Assembly: GCA_015663065.1 (NCBI GenBank)
Contig: DQSX01000195.1
Location: 1-22,120, forward strand
DNA length: 22,120 nucleotides
Source: Sulfurovum sp.
GTDB lineage: Bacteria; Campylobacterota; Campylobacteria; Campylobacterales; Sulfurovaceae
Reading direction: 5' to 3'
In this document: in pieces, positions 6,724 through 15,110 of the stretch
Layout of the letters: each line of letters begins with the position of its first letter
How positions within the stretch are numbered: the first letter of the stretch is position 1
Notes under the pieces: model-generated
Seen by the model: only the letters and a program-made list of their open reading frames with translations
Databases searched by the model: none
What the model was told of the DNA's origin: nothing
Position numbers and translations under genes: made by a program

Positions 6724-8604
6724 TTATTTTCCAAATATGTAGATCAGATCCGGGAATAGTACAATTATACCCAAAGCCAATACCTGCAACAGTATAAACG
6801 GTATCACTCCTCTGTAAATAGCCCCTGTACTTACTTTGTCTCCTGCGGCACCTTTGAGGTAAAAGAGGGCAAAACCAAAAGGCGGTGTAAGAAATGAAGC
6901 CTGAAGGTTCATCGCTATGAGTATGGCAAACCAGATCGGATCTATGCCAAATGATGCCACGATCGGGACCAAAATGGGTACGACCACAAAAGCGATTTCA
7001 ATAAAGTCAATGAAAAATCCAAGCAGAAATATCAGAAGCATGGCTATGAGTATGAAGGTCCATTTGTCTCCCATATCTTCTGCAAAAAATGCTAGAGCCA
7101 TATCTCCGCCGCCCAGTTCATTGAATACCAGTGAAAAAGCCGTAGCCCCTATGAGTATCATAAAGATCATGGCTGTAAGCTTGACCGTCTCTATGCTGGC
7201 ATAACGCACAAGTCCAAAAGAGAAAGCCCCGTTAAAGACCGCCAAAAGCATGGCACCCAGTACACCAATGGCTGCAGACTCCGTAGGAGAGGCAATGCCT
7301 GCGAAGATGGACCCAAGTACTGCCCCTATGAGCAAAAGCGGCGGCAGTATGGCTTTAAGTGCAGCTTTAAGTACATCTCCATACGGTTCATCTGAAACAA
7401 TAGCCGGTGCTGCCTCTTTTTTGAAATAAGCAAATATCAGAATATATACTATATACAACACGATTAGCAAAAGTCCCGGCACTACTGCGGCTTTAAAAAG
7501 ATCTCCCACAGAGAGATGCATCTGATCACCCAGAACAATGAGTACGATAGAAGGTGGAATGAGCTGTCCTAGTGTACCCGATGCTGCAATACTGCCCGAA
7601 GCCAAAGCTGGTGAATAGTTATGTTTGAGCATCAAAGGCAAAGCGATCAGAGACATCATCACCACTGAAGCACCGACAATACCTGTACTGGCAGCCAGAA
7701 TAGCCCCTACAAGCACGACGGAGACGGCAAGACCACCTCTTAGCTGCCCAAAGAGTTTTCCCATGGAGATAAGCAGGTTTTCAGCCATTTTTGACTTTTC
7801 AAGTATCAGACCCATAAAAATGAAAAGCGGGATCGCCATCAAAGTGACATTGGCCATGATCCCATAGGTTCGGTAGGGAAGCATTTCAAGGACATGCACG
7901 CCTACTTCATCTGCAATAAGTGCAAAAAAAAGTGCCACCCCTGCAAAGACAAAAGCCACCTGAAACCCAAGCATCAGCAACACAAGTGCCAGTGCGAACA
8001 TTAAATAGACCGGATCTAACCAGAATGCCATTCTGCTATACCAGGCAGCATAGACCAAAACGCCCAACAGTACCAACACACCCAAGGCACGCCACAACAT
8101 TTTTCTGCTTTCCAGACGATGATAGGCTTTTAACATCTCTGAGAGTGCCTGTAGTATGAGCAATACAAAAGAAAACACCAACATTGCCTTGATGACCCAG
8201 CGATCTGTTAACCCGCCAGGATCAGGAGAAACTTCATGCTGTAAAAAACTCTGGTAGGTCATATCCAGAGCATCATTGAGAAAAATAAGTGAAAATGGGA
8301 TAACCAGAAACAACATTGCCAGTATCTGCACCGTTGCTTTAGTATCATGGCTATAACGTTCAAAAAAGATGTCAACACGCACATGTTTGTCGTGTTTAAG
8401 CGCATACGATAAACCCAGTAAAAAAATGACATCAAAAAGATGCCACTCAATCTCCTGCAAGGCAATAGAACCTTCAGAAAAGAGATAACGCATCCCGGCA
8501 TCGTAAGCTACCAGCAAGGAAAGCAGTACAACAAGTATGGCGGCAAGATAACCGGCTACTTTACTCAGTCTGTCCAAATAATAGGAGAAATGTAACTGTT
8601 GCAT
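6724..8604 (-). CDS. TRAP transporter fused permease (DctQ-DctM)
   Basis: A 626-residue polytopic membrane protein. The first ~165 residues form a DctQ-type small subunit with four helices ('LQEIEWHLFDVIFLLGLSYA' is typical). After a linker with further hydrophobic helices, the rest (from about 195) is the large DctM subunit, with its repeated glycine- and proline-rich hairpins ('SGTLGQLIPPS', 'GIASPTESAAIG', 'LTPPFGFALFYLKG'). TRAP transporters import organic acids or related anions with a Na+ gradient and a periplasmic DctP-type binding protein. No dctP is seen here, so the binding protein must be elsewhere or outside the window, and the substrate cannot be guessed. The start directly abuts the gpsA stop. 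Confidence 0.93.
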   Translation of the reverse strand: MQQLHFSYYLDRLSKVAGYLAAILVVLLSLLVAYDAGMRYLFSEGSIALQEIEWHLFDVIFLLGLSYALKHDKHVRVDIFFERYSHDTKATVQILAMLFLVIPFSLIFLNDALDMTYQSFLQHEVSPDPGGLTDRWVIKAMLVFSFVLLILQALSEMLKAYHRLESRKMLWRALGVLVLLGVLVYAAWYSRMAFWLDPVYLMFALALVLLMLGFQVAFVFAGVALFFALIADEVGVHVLEMLPYRTYGIMANVTLMAIPLFIFMGLILEKSKMAENLLISMGKLFGQLRGGLAVSVVLVGAILAASTGIVGASVVMMSLIALPLMLKHNYSPALASGSIAASGTLGQLIPPSIVLIVLGDQMHLSVGDLFKAAVVPGLLLIVLYIVYILIFAYFKKEAAPAIVSDEPYGDVLKAALKAILPPLLLIGAVLGSIFAGIASPTESAAIGVLGAMLLAVFNGAFSFGLVRYASIETVKLTAMIFMILIGATAFSLVFNELGGGDMALAFFAEDMGDKWTFILIAMLLIFLLGFFIDFIEIAFVVVPILVPIVASFGIDPIWFAILIAMNLQASFLTPPFGFALFYLKGAAGDKVSTGAIYRGVIPFILLQVLALGIIVLFPDLIYIFGK

Positions 8605-9492
8605 CTAAGCCAACAGGTCTTTCACACTTTGTTTCGGGTCTTTACCCTCTTCGATCATGGCATAGACTTCATGAGCGATGGGAAGGTAGAGACCTTTTCG
8701 CTGTGCTATTTTCTCTAGTGCTTTGGCTGTAGGTACACCTTCAGCTACTTCTCCAAGCTCTTCAAGTATCTCATCCATACTCTTTCCTTCGGCCAAACCA
8801 AGACCGACCCTGTAGTTACGTGAGAGCTTTGAAGATGCGGTCAGGAAAAGATCTCCCGCTCCACCCAAAGAGAGAAAGGTTTCTGCCTTGGCTCCAAAGG
8901 CTTCTCCAAAACGGGTCATCTCTACCAACCCTCTTGAGATCAGTGCTGCCCTTGCATTATTCCCAAGGGAAAAACCGTCACATACACCACCGGCAATGGC
9001 AATCACGTTTTTGTAGGCACCTGAGACTTCCGCACCTACCACATCATCGTCCACATACCCTTTAATGAACTCTGGCAGTGCATCCGCATAGGTTTGTGCC
9101 AGTTGGACATTTGTCGAAGAGATCATCAGTGCCGTGGGAAGTGACTGTTTCACCTCAGCCGCAAACGAAGGTCCTGAGATATATGCCAGTCTCTCTTCAG
9201 GCAAAAATTCAGAGTAAATATCATTGAGGAAAGCCCCGGTGGATGTTTCTATACCTTTGGCTGCGACTACAATATTCTGTCCTCGGTCTTCAAAGTTCTC
9301 TTCCATCCATCCGCGTACAAACTGTGCAGGGATCGCCATGACCAAATACTCTCTCTCCAAAGCTACCTCCAAAGAGACAAAATTTTCTATGTTTTTAGCT
9401 GTACGGGAATGTATCACTACATCATTGTTTTGACTGTAGGCATGGTAGAGTGCCTGTCCCCATTTTCCTGCTCCTATAATGGCTATTTTCAT
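8605..9492 (-). CDS. gpsA: Glycerol-3-phosphate dehydrogenase [NAD(P)+]
   Basis: A 295-residue enzyme that reduces dihydroxyacetone phosphate to sn-glycerol 3-phosphate, the backbone for phospholipids. The N-terminal Rossmann motif is 'GAGKWG' (7-12). 'AAKGIE' (77-82), 'SGPSFA' (106-111), the catalytic Lys161 in 'GAYKNVIAIAGG', and 'GGAGDLFLTASS' are the family hallmarks. The length is slightly short for the family (about 295-340) but complete. The start overlaps the RCK protein gene by four bases, and the stop abuts the TRAP permease start. Cytoplasmic; the link to the K+ genes upstream is transcriptional only as far as can be seen. Confidence 0.97.
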   Translation of the reverse strand: MKIAIIGAGKWGQALYHAYSQNNDVVIHSRTAKNIENFVSLEVALEREYLVMAIPAQFVRGWMEENFEDRGQNIVVAAKGIETSTGAFLNDIYSEFLPEERLAYISGPSFAAEVKQSLPTALMISSTNVQLAQTYADALPEFIKGYVDDDVVGAEVSGAYKNVIAIAGGVCDGFSLGNNARAALISRGLVEMTRFGEAFGAKAETFLSLGGAGDLFLTASSKLSRNYRVGLGLAEGKSMDEILEELGEVAEGVPTAKALEKIAQRKGLYLPIAHEVYAMIEEGKDPKQSVKDLLA

Positions 9493-10196
9493 ACTTTACT
9501 CTCCTTCTTTTTGATCTCTTCTTCAAAAGCCTGAAGTTTATCGTTTGGACCGATACATACTATGGTATCACCGGCACTGAGTTCATGGTTGATCCCTGCT
9601 GTAATAAAGATAAATGCATGCCCCAGGTTTTCATCGATCATACCGACCAGCAGTACACCATAAGGTGAAAAGTCAATATCATCTGTCATTAAACCCAAGA
9701 GAAATGAATTTTTGGGAATGATCATCTCCTGAAAATTTATACCATCCTTGTCAACAATGAACTTTTCAAGCAGTTTGGTCGCCACAGGTCTCTTAATAAT
9801 ATTGTAGATCTTGTTGGCACTTACTTCATAAAGGTCAACCACTTTGGTCGCTCCTGCCATTTTAAGTTTTTTGGTAGCATGTATCGAATCTGCAATAGCC
9901 AGTATGTAACTCTCTTTGAACAAAGAGTGCAAAGAGAGTGTCAGAAATACATTTAAATGCTCGTCATCCATGACACATACAAGTTTTACATACTCTTGAG
10001 GATTGAGTGCTTTTAGTACCTCATCTTTGGTCACATCAGCATAAACAGCATCTTTAAATCCATCCTCTTTTGCCTGCTTGTAAAAACTTTTATCTGATTC
10101 AACAACCACCACAGAGAAACCATCTTCTACCAAACCTTTGGCAAGAGGTTTCCCATGTTTACCATAACCAAATAAAAGTATATTTTTTAAAACCAT
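9489..10196 (-). CDS. Soluble RCK (TrkA-N/TrkA-C) regulator of K+ transport
   Basis: A 235-residue cytoplasmic protein with a Rossmann-type RCK-N domain ('LLFGYGKHGKPLAKGLVEDG', nucleotide-binding GYGxxG) and a TrkA-C domain in the last ~90 residues ('FLLGLMTDDIDFSPYGVLLVG', ending 'AGDTIVCIGPNDKLQAFEEE'). RCK proteins gate K+ channels or Ktr/Trk transporters in response to nucleotides or ions. Its gene shares one base with the upstream K+ channel gene, which itself ends in an RCK module. A hetero-assembly between the two is the natural guess, and a Ktr/Trk membrane subunit is not seen here. The end overlaps gpsA by four bases. Confidence 0.85.
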   Translation of the reverse strand: MVLKNILLFGYGKHGKPLAKGLVEDGFSVVVVESDKSFYKQAKEDGFKDAVYADVTKDEVLKALNPQEYVKLVCVMDDEHLNVFLTLSLHSLFKESYILAIADSIHATKKLKMAGATKVVDLYEVSANKIYNIIKRPVATKLLEKFIVDKDGINFQEMIIPKNSFLLGLMTDDIDFSPYGVLLVGMIDENLGHAFIFITAGINHELSAGDTIVCIGPNDKLQAFEEEIKKKESKV

Positions 10197-11731
10197 TAAT
10201 GATGTCCTGAGTACAATGAGTTAAAATAATCCAAAGAGATCTGCCTGCCCATTACAAGCAGGATATCATAACTTTTTATTTTCTCTGAAGGGTCTGGACT
10301 AAATATGAATTCACCTTCTCTTTCTATACCCATAAAAAGCAACTTTTTAGATTTGAAGTCAAGCTCCTGTATACTTTTACCCACAATAGAATGAAATTCA
10401 TGCACATGTATTTCATCGATGCGTGCAATGCTTTTTCCTGTTAAAATAGCATGCACTGCCTTATACATCGTCGGCTGTGTTATGGCTGTATGAACCATGG
10501 TATTTACCACTCTGTTTGGCATGAGCAGGTGGTCTGCACCCGCATATTCAAACTTACTTATGATATTGATATCATTGACCCTTGCGATCACTTTTATCTT
10601 TCGTGAAATACTTTTTGCATTCAGTGTAATATATATATTTTCCACATCAGAAGAAGTAAGACATAAAATAGTGATCTTTGAATGTTCAACATTAAATTTG
10701 TTGAGTGTTGAATAACGACTTGCATCTTCATGAATGGCATTGTATCCGTCTTTACGTGCCTCAGTAACCATCTCCTCACTCTTGTCCAAAATAATATAAT
10801 TGTCCAACTGATCTTTATTTTGTTTAAAAAACATTTTAGCCATTTGTCCATACCCGCACACAATCAAAAAAGATTTGTTTTTATTGATCTGTTCAATAAT
10901 ACGATTTTCTTTTAGTTCTACCAGTCTTTCTGAAAAAGCAGACACAATGACCGATGTTGCAAAAGAGATCATGGCAATACCCGAAATAATAATAAACATA
11001 GATATTGTTTTACCTTCTGCGGTCACAGGGGCAATATCACCATATCCAACGGTAGACATTGTGATCAAAGCCCAATACACAGCATCAAACAGAGATTCAA
11101 TATTTGGGTTTATACTCTCTTCAAGCACATAGAGTACAATACCTGCGATCATAACAATAAAGATAAGAAAGAACAGAAGTGTCAGAAGTTCAAATTTCTT
11201 ATTTGAAATCACTTCTACAAATTGATTGATACTTTTGGTATAACGCAGTAATTTAAGTACACGGAACAATACAAAAATACGTAAAACCCGAAGTGCTCTA
11301 TATGCCGGGAATATTGCCAATAGATCTATAATAGCTGCAGGAGTCATCATATATTGAAGTTTTTCTTTTAGTCCTTCTTTTAATGCTTTCCAGGGGTCAA
11401 ACTTTCGCGGGAGGAACTGAGACTCATGAAACTCTTCTGTTATAAATTCACTCAAATCATTGTGTACCCAAAGACGAAGGATGTATTCTATACTGAAAAC
11501 AAAAAAGACAAAATAGATATCGTAGTTATCCAGCCATTGCGGAACAGGATGTTTCACTTCATAAATAAGGATCGCCACAGAAGTAACGATCAGAAAAATA
11601 ATAGTAAGGTCTAAATACTTTTTATAAGGATTTTTAGGGTTGTGAAAGAGGTCGCGTACAGAATCTTTGCTTTTTTTGTAGCGTTTTGAGGTACGGAGTC
11701 GAAGAGCTAGTGACAGTAATAACTGTTTCAT
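10196..11731 (-). CDS. Voltage-sensor-type K+ channel with C-terminal RCK domain
   Basis: A 511-residue channel with six membrane helices (S1 about 43-60, S2 70-88, S3 131-143, S4 145-163, S5 181-204, S6 241-265). S4 carries basic residues at about every third position (Arg145, 148, 151, 157, Lys160, Arg163), as in voltage sensors. The selectivity filter 'TVGYGD' is at 227-232. The cytoplasmic part has RCK-N ('VCGYGQMAKM', about 290 on) and a TrkA-C domain at the end. Function: K+-selective conductance in the inner membrane, gated by voltage and/or ligand. The start has a strong Shine-Dalgarno sequence (GGGAGGAG, nine bases before the ATG). It heads a run of tightly joined genes: channel, RCK protein, gpsA, TRAP permease, moxR. 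Confidence 0.92.
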   Translation of the reverse strand: MKQLLLSLALRLRTSKRYKKSKDSVRDLFHNPKNPYKKYLDLTIIFLIVTSVAILIYEVKHPVPQWLDNYDIYFVFFVFSIEYILRLWVHNDLSEFITEEFHESQFLPRKFDPWKALKEGLKEKLQYMMTPAAIIDLLAIFPAYRALRVLRIFVLFRVLKLLRYTKSINQFVEVISNKKFELLTLLFFLIFIVMIAGIVLYVLEESINPNIESLFDAVYWALITMSTVGYGDIAPVTAEGKTISMFIIISGIAMISFATSVIVSAFSERLVELKENRIIEQINKNKSFLIVCGYGQMAKMFFKQNKDQLDNYIILDKSEEMVTEARKDGYNAIHEDASRYSTLNKFNVEHSKITILCLTSSDVENIYITLNAKSISRKIKVIARVNDINIISKFEYAGADHLLMPNRVVNTMVHTAITQPTMYKAVHAILTGKSIARIDEIHVHEFHSIVGKSIQELDFKSKKLLFMGIEREGEFIFSPDPSEKIKSYDILLVMGRQISLDYFNSLYSGHH

Positions 11732-11766
11732 GATACCTCTCCTCCCTTTTTTATCTATCTTCTCTT

Positions 11767-13197
11767 TTAACTAAGTCTCTGCTTCAACAGCTCATTCACT
11801 TTACCCGGATTTGCAGAACCTTTACTGGCTTTCATCGTTTGTCCGACGAAGAAACCGAAGAGTTTTTCCTTCCCCGATTTGTACTCTGCTACTTTCTCCT
11901 GGTTCTTTGCAAGGATCTCATCGATGATCGCCAAAATAGCACCATCATCACTTACCTGTGCAAGTCCAAGTTCCTCAATGAGTGCATCGATATCACGACT
12001 GGCATTCTTCATCATATGGTCAAGTACTTCTTTTGCACCTTTTCCGGAGATCGAAGCGTCTGAGATCTTGGAAACCAAGGTACCCAGCGTTTTAGCATCT
12101 ACAGGAGAGTTTTCTATGCTTTGTCCGACTTTGTTCAAACGACCAAGAAGCTCCGAAGTCAGCCATGTCACTGCCGTTTTTGCCACTGCACCATGTACCA
12201 GCATCTCTTCAAAATAGTTTGCCATCTCTTTTTCTGCAGTGATCACATGTGCCGCATCTGCTTTTATACCAAGTTCTTCTACATAACGTTTTACTTTTGC
12301 ATCCGGCAGTTCAGGCATCTGCTTTGCTTCAGCGATCATCTCTTCTGTCACAACAAGCGGACGCAGATCAGGGTCCGGGAAATAACGGTAATCTGCCGCT
12401 TCTTCTTTTCCTCTCATTGACTTTGTCACCCCTTCATCCACACTCCAAAGACGTGTCTCCTGGCTTACTTCCTGCTCATACACACCATCTTCATAAGCTT
12501 CTGTCTGACGCTGTACTTCATAGGCAATCGCCGCAGCTACAAATTTAAATGAGTTGATATTTTTAATTTCCACCCTGGTTCCAAACGCTTCCTGACCTTT
12601 AGGTCTTATGGAGACATTCACATCACACCTGAATGACCCCTCCTGCATATTTGCATCCGAAATATCAAGATAGCGTACGGTTGAGTGTAGCTTTTTCAAA
12701 TAGGCCACCGCTTCATCCGCTGATCTCATATCCGGATCTGAAACGATCTCAAGCAGTGGGGTTCCTGCACGGTTCAAATCTACTTTTGAGTACTGCCCCT
12801 CATGCATGTTCTTACCCGCATCTGCTTCAAGGTGCGCCTGCGTCATCCCAATACGTTTTTGTGTTCCATTAGGAAGATCAATGAACAGTTCACCTTTTTG
12901 CACAATGGCTTTGCTCAACTGAGTGATCTGATACGCCGAAGGACTGTCCGGATAAAAGTAAGATTTTCTGTCAAAGTTTGATGTGTGGTTTACATTGGCA
13001 TTAATGGCATACCCCAGTCTCATCGCTTTGATCGCTGCTTCTTTATTGACCACAGGCAGTGCTCCCGGTAAAGCCAAACAGGTAGGACAGGTATTGCTGT
13101 TTTGCTGTTCTGCAAAAGAGGTGGGACAGGCGCAGAAAAGTTTTGTTTTTGTGTTAAGTTGCACATGAACTTCAAGACCGATAACGGTTTCAAACAT
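11767..13197 (-). CDS. gatB: Asp-tRNA(Asn)/Glu-tRNA(Gln) amidotransferase subunit B
   Basis: A 476-residue GatB, the tRNA-binding and kinase subunit of the GatCAB complex that converts misacylated Glu-tRNA(Gln) and Asp-tRNA(Asn) to the correct forms. It opens with 'MFETVIGLEVHVQLNT', has a zinc-type cluster (Cys22, 24, 37, 40), 'SYFYPDSPSAYQITQ' and 'RAGTPLLEIVSDPDMRS', and ends with the GatB/YqeY tail ('GSANPGKVNELLKQRL'). Length is normal. gatA and gatC are not in the window. It is followed after 35 bases by the K+ channel gene, which has its own good Shine-Dalgarno sequence; no terminator is seen between them. Confidence 0.98.
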   Translation of the reverse strand: MFETVIGLEVHVQLNTKTKLFCACPTSFAEQQNSNTCPTCLALPGALPVVNKEAAIKAMRLGYAINANVNHTSNFDRKSYFYPDSPSAYQITQLSKAIVQKGELFIDLPNGTQKRIGMTQAHLEADAGKNMHEGQYSKVDLNRAGTPLLEIVSDPDMRSADEAVAYLKKLHSTVRYLDISDANMQEGSFRCDVNVSIRPKGQEAFGTRVEIKNINSFKFVAAAIAYEVQRQTEAYEDGVYEQEVSQETRLWSVDEGVTKSMRGKEEAADYRYFPDPDLRPLVVTEEMIAEAKQMPELPDAKVKRYVEELGIKADAAHVITAEKEMANYFEEMLVHGAVAKTAVTWLTSELLGRLNKVGQSIENSPVDAKTLGTLVSKISDASISGKGAKEVLDHMMKNASRDIDALIEELGLAQVSDDGAILAIIDEILAKNQEKVAEYKSGKEKLFGFFVGQTMKASKGSANPGKVNELLKQRLS

Positions 13198-13238
13198 AGA
13201 TAAGTTCCTTATAGAATAGTAGGTATTAAATTGAAGAT

Positions 13239-13244
13239 ATTATA
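13239..13244 (-). promoter_or_regulatory. Candidate -10 of the gatB promoter
   Basis: TATAAT on the minus strand (in GCTATAATATC) lies 42 bases before the gatB start, with AAGGA before the ATG. No good -35 hexamer is seen, which is usual in this phylum. Confidence 0.5.
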
Positions 13245-13281
13245 GCGTTTTGGTTATTTAAATGAGTTTAGTATCACACAA

Positions 13282-13320
13282 ACGCATAGGGTGGGTAAAT
13301 AGACCCTATGCGTCTTTTTT
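13282..13320. terminator. Hairpin terminator overlapping the stop of the small membrane protein gene
   Basis: ACGCATAGGGT (13282-13292) pairs perfectly with ACCCTATGCGT (13303-13313), an 11-base stem with a 10-base loop. The stop codon TAG (13308-13306) of the leftward gene sits inside the stem. The T run (CTTTTTT) is on the plus strand; leftward the tail is only GTTTGTGTG. It most likely ends the atpB transcript before gatB, if less efficiently than a classical terminator. Confidence 0.6.
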
Positions 13321-13575
13321 CTCTAATAGTTTTTCTAGCAGTCTGGTCTGTTTTTGTAACTCAGCATACTTCTCTTTAGAAGTAATGATATATTCAAGTA
13401 AAAGCACCGCGATCATACCTGGTAAAGCACCAATACAAGCAGAGATAATGGCATAAAAAATATTATCTGGGAAAAAAGCTAAAAAAGAAGTGACAGCACC
13501 GATGAGCACAAAAGCCCATGCAGTACCTAAAAGAAAATTAATAATGAAACTCAGTGGTTTCTCTTGGAGTCTCAT
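13306..13575 (-). CDS. Small two-helix membrane protein downstream of atpB
   Basis: An 89-residue protein with two membrane helices (about 9-34 and 39-64) and a charged cytoplasmic C-terminal helix ('KEKYAELQKQTRLLEKLLEKKD'). The position, 15 bases after atpB and on the same strand, is one I recall for a conserved small integral membrane gene of Campylobacterota. No enzymatic motif is visible. A role in ATP synthase assembly, like that of AtpI or AtpZ, is possible from position alone. The stop codon lies in the terminator hairpin. Confidence 0.75.
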   Translation of the reverse strand: MRLQEKPLSFIINFLLGTAWAFVLIGAVTSFLAFFPDNIFYAIISACIGALPGMIAVLLLEYIITSKEKYAELQKQTRLLEKLLEKKDA

Positions 13576-13590
13576 AAGCTGGATAAAATC

Positions 13591-14271
13591 TTATTCGTGT
13601 TCAGAGTCTACTGCGATTGCACCTGCAAGGTAAACGAATGTCAAGATCATAAATACAAATGTTTGCAATATTCCCATCACTGTCAGAAGGAAGAATCCCG
13701 GAAGAGGTAAGATCCACGGTGTCAACATTAAAAGTACGTACAAGAACATATCATCCCCTTTAATACTACCGAACAAACGGAAGCTTAAAGAGATGATTCT
13801 TGAAAGATGAGAAACTATTTCTATAGGGAACATCAATGGAGCAAGTGCTTTTACAGGTCCCGCAAAGTGTGCAAAATATTTCACCACACCATTTTTCTTG
13901 ATACCTTCATAGTTGTAGTAAAAAAATACAACCGATGCCAGAGTCAAAGTAATGTTGATGTTTGAAGTCGGAGATTCAAAACCGGGAATCACACCCATCA
14001 TATTTGAAACAAAAATAAACATCCCCAATGCTGCGATCAAAGGAAGATATTTGCGTGCATTTTCTTCACCCAGAACATCTATCCCCATAGATACAACACC
14101 GCCAACATACGCTTCCATAACATTCTGTGTACCGTTCGGTACAGCTCTAAGGCTCTTTGTAGCCATTTTTGCGATAGCCAAAACAATAATAGCCACCAAG
14201 ATCAAGTGTGTAACAAACAACATTTGCCCGTGTCCGAAAATAGCACCAAGGTACGTAAATATAGGTTCCAT
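13591..14271 (-). CDS. atpB: F1Fo ATP synthase subunit a
   Basis: A 226-residue, highly hydrophobic subunit a, which forms the two proton half-channels next to the c-ring. The essential arginine is in 'SLSFRLFGSIKGDD' (Arg165), and the C-terminal helices 'LLTVMGILQTFVFMILTFVYLAGAI' with the conserved glutamine follow. 'SNMMGVIPGFESPTSN' is the other family signature. Length is typical of Campylobacterota. The other ATP synthase genes are not here: atpB stands apart from the F1 genes, as is common in this phylum. A -10 (TATAAT at 14306-14301) is 30 bases upstream, so it has its own promoter. Confidence 0.97.
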   Translation of the reverse strand: MEPIFTYLGAIFGHGQMLFVTHLILVAIIVLAIAKMATKSLRAVPNGTQNVMEAYVGGVVSMGIDVLGEENARKYLPLIAALGMFIFVSNMMGVIPGFESPTSNINITLTLASVVFFYYNYEGIKKNGVVKYFAHFAGPVKALAPLMFPIEIVSHLSRIISLSFRLFGSIKGDDMFLYVLLMLTPWILPLPGFFLLTVMGILQTFVFMILTFVYLAGAIAVDSEHE

Positions 14272-14300
14272 AAAAATCCCTCTAAGTATAAATTGCTGAT

Positions 14301-14306
14301 ATTATA
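14301..14306 (-). promoter_or_regulatory. Candidate -10 of the atpB promoter
   Basis: TATAAT on the minus strand in the context CTGTATAATATC, 30 bases before the atpB start. The dapD promoter has the near-identical CTGTATAATCC. Confidence 0.55.
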
Positions 14307-14347
14307 CAGAAAAGGTACTAAAATATTGGTTAAAAATACTCCTCCAC

Positions 14348-15109
14348 TTATATTTCTAATAATTTCTCTTGCCCCAGGCGGTAGAGTGCGAAGTCATACT
14401 TCACAGGATCTTTTTGATCCCATTTTCTGAACCTCTCTGTGAGTTCAATGACTGCTTTCATGTCATACGATCTACGCTTAAGCAGTTTTAGTTTCTGAGC
14501 CATTTTAAAAGTATGTGTGTCAAGCGGCATTAAAAGATCTTTTTTGTCTATTTTAGACCAAAGCCCCATATCGAGGGTATCATTTCGTACCATCCAGCGC
14601 AAATACATCATGTAACGTTTATAGGTACCTACTGCTGTGATCTTTTTTGGCAAAGCACCAATGAGAAAACGGTAGCCCTGTGTACTGTGCGGATTGACAC
14701 TTTGTAAAGTTTTTATGAAATGCCACAGTCCATCCAGAATATTGTGCTCTTTTCTATACCCTTCATAAAAAAGATCTTCAATACTCCCCTCTTCTTTCAA
14801 GCGCTTCATCGCAATAAAGAGTGCGATCACATCTTCAGGCTTTTGAAAACGATAGTAGTGAGAAGAGAGTGTTTTTCGAATGAGTTTTTCACTCTCATCC
14901 AGCAAAGAGAAATCCAAAGAAACTAAAAACTTGACGATCTGTCCGGCATTTCCATAAGCAAAAAGCGCACAGATCAATGCAATGGACTCGTCTTTATATT
15001 GTGATGCGATGAGCAGGGGGTCAGGTTTATCCAAAGAGAGCTCAGTAATGACATTACGCTTTTCTACTTCCGCATCAAGAAGGATTTTTACTTCAGATAA
15101 TTTCAACAC
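14348..15109 (-). CDS. TIGR02757 (DUF2400) family protein
   Basis: A protein of 253 residues when started at the GTG at 15109, one base after the lptB stop (TGA-T-GTG), which implies coupled translation. A longer frame to 15202 would run through lptB and is unlikely. The sequence is recognisable as the TIGR02757 family: 'LICALFAYGNAGQI', 'NPHSTQGYRFLIGALPKK', 'MYLRWMVRNDTLDMGLW', 'MPLDTHTFKMA' and 'DPVKYDFALYRLG'. The family resembles HhH-GPD DNA-repair folds, but its reaction is not known to me. It is the last gene after tsaE and lptB. In Campylobacter, as I recall, rpoN follows lptB, so this order differs. Confidence 0.85.
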   Translation of the reverse strand: MLKLSEVKILLDAEVEKRNVITELSLDKPDPLLIASQYKDESIALICALFAYGNAGQIVKFLVSLDFSLLDESEKLIRKTLSSHYYRFQKPEDVIALFIAMKRLKEEGSIEDLFYEGYRKEHNILDGLWHFIKTLQSVNPHSTQGYRFLIGALPKKITAVGTYKRYMMYLRWMVRNDTLDMGLWSKIDKKDLLMPLDTHTFKMAQKLKLLKRRSYDMKAVIELTERFRKWDQKDPVKYDFALYRLGQEKLLEI

Positions 15110-15110
15110 A

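Noticed and set aside
8820..9433. Plus-strand ORFs across gpsA
   Set aside because: Antisense shadows; gpsA on the other strand has all its catalytic motifs intact.
12121..12548. Plus-strand ORFs of about 99 residues inside gatB
   Set aside because: They are antisense shadows of a strongly conserved gene, low in charged residues or rich in Leu/His/Ser, with no start signals.
13282..13313. Further GTAG-type repeat unit at the terminator before gatB
   Set aside because: It contains AGGGTGGG, which resembles the repeat, but the stem is 11 bases with a 10-base loop and has no head; it is better explained as a terminator.
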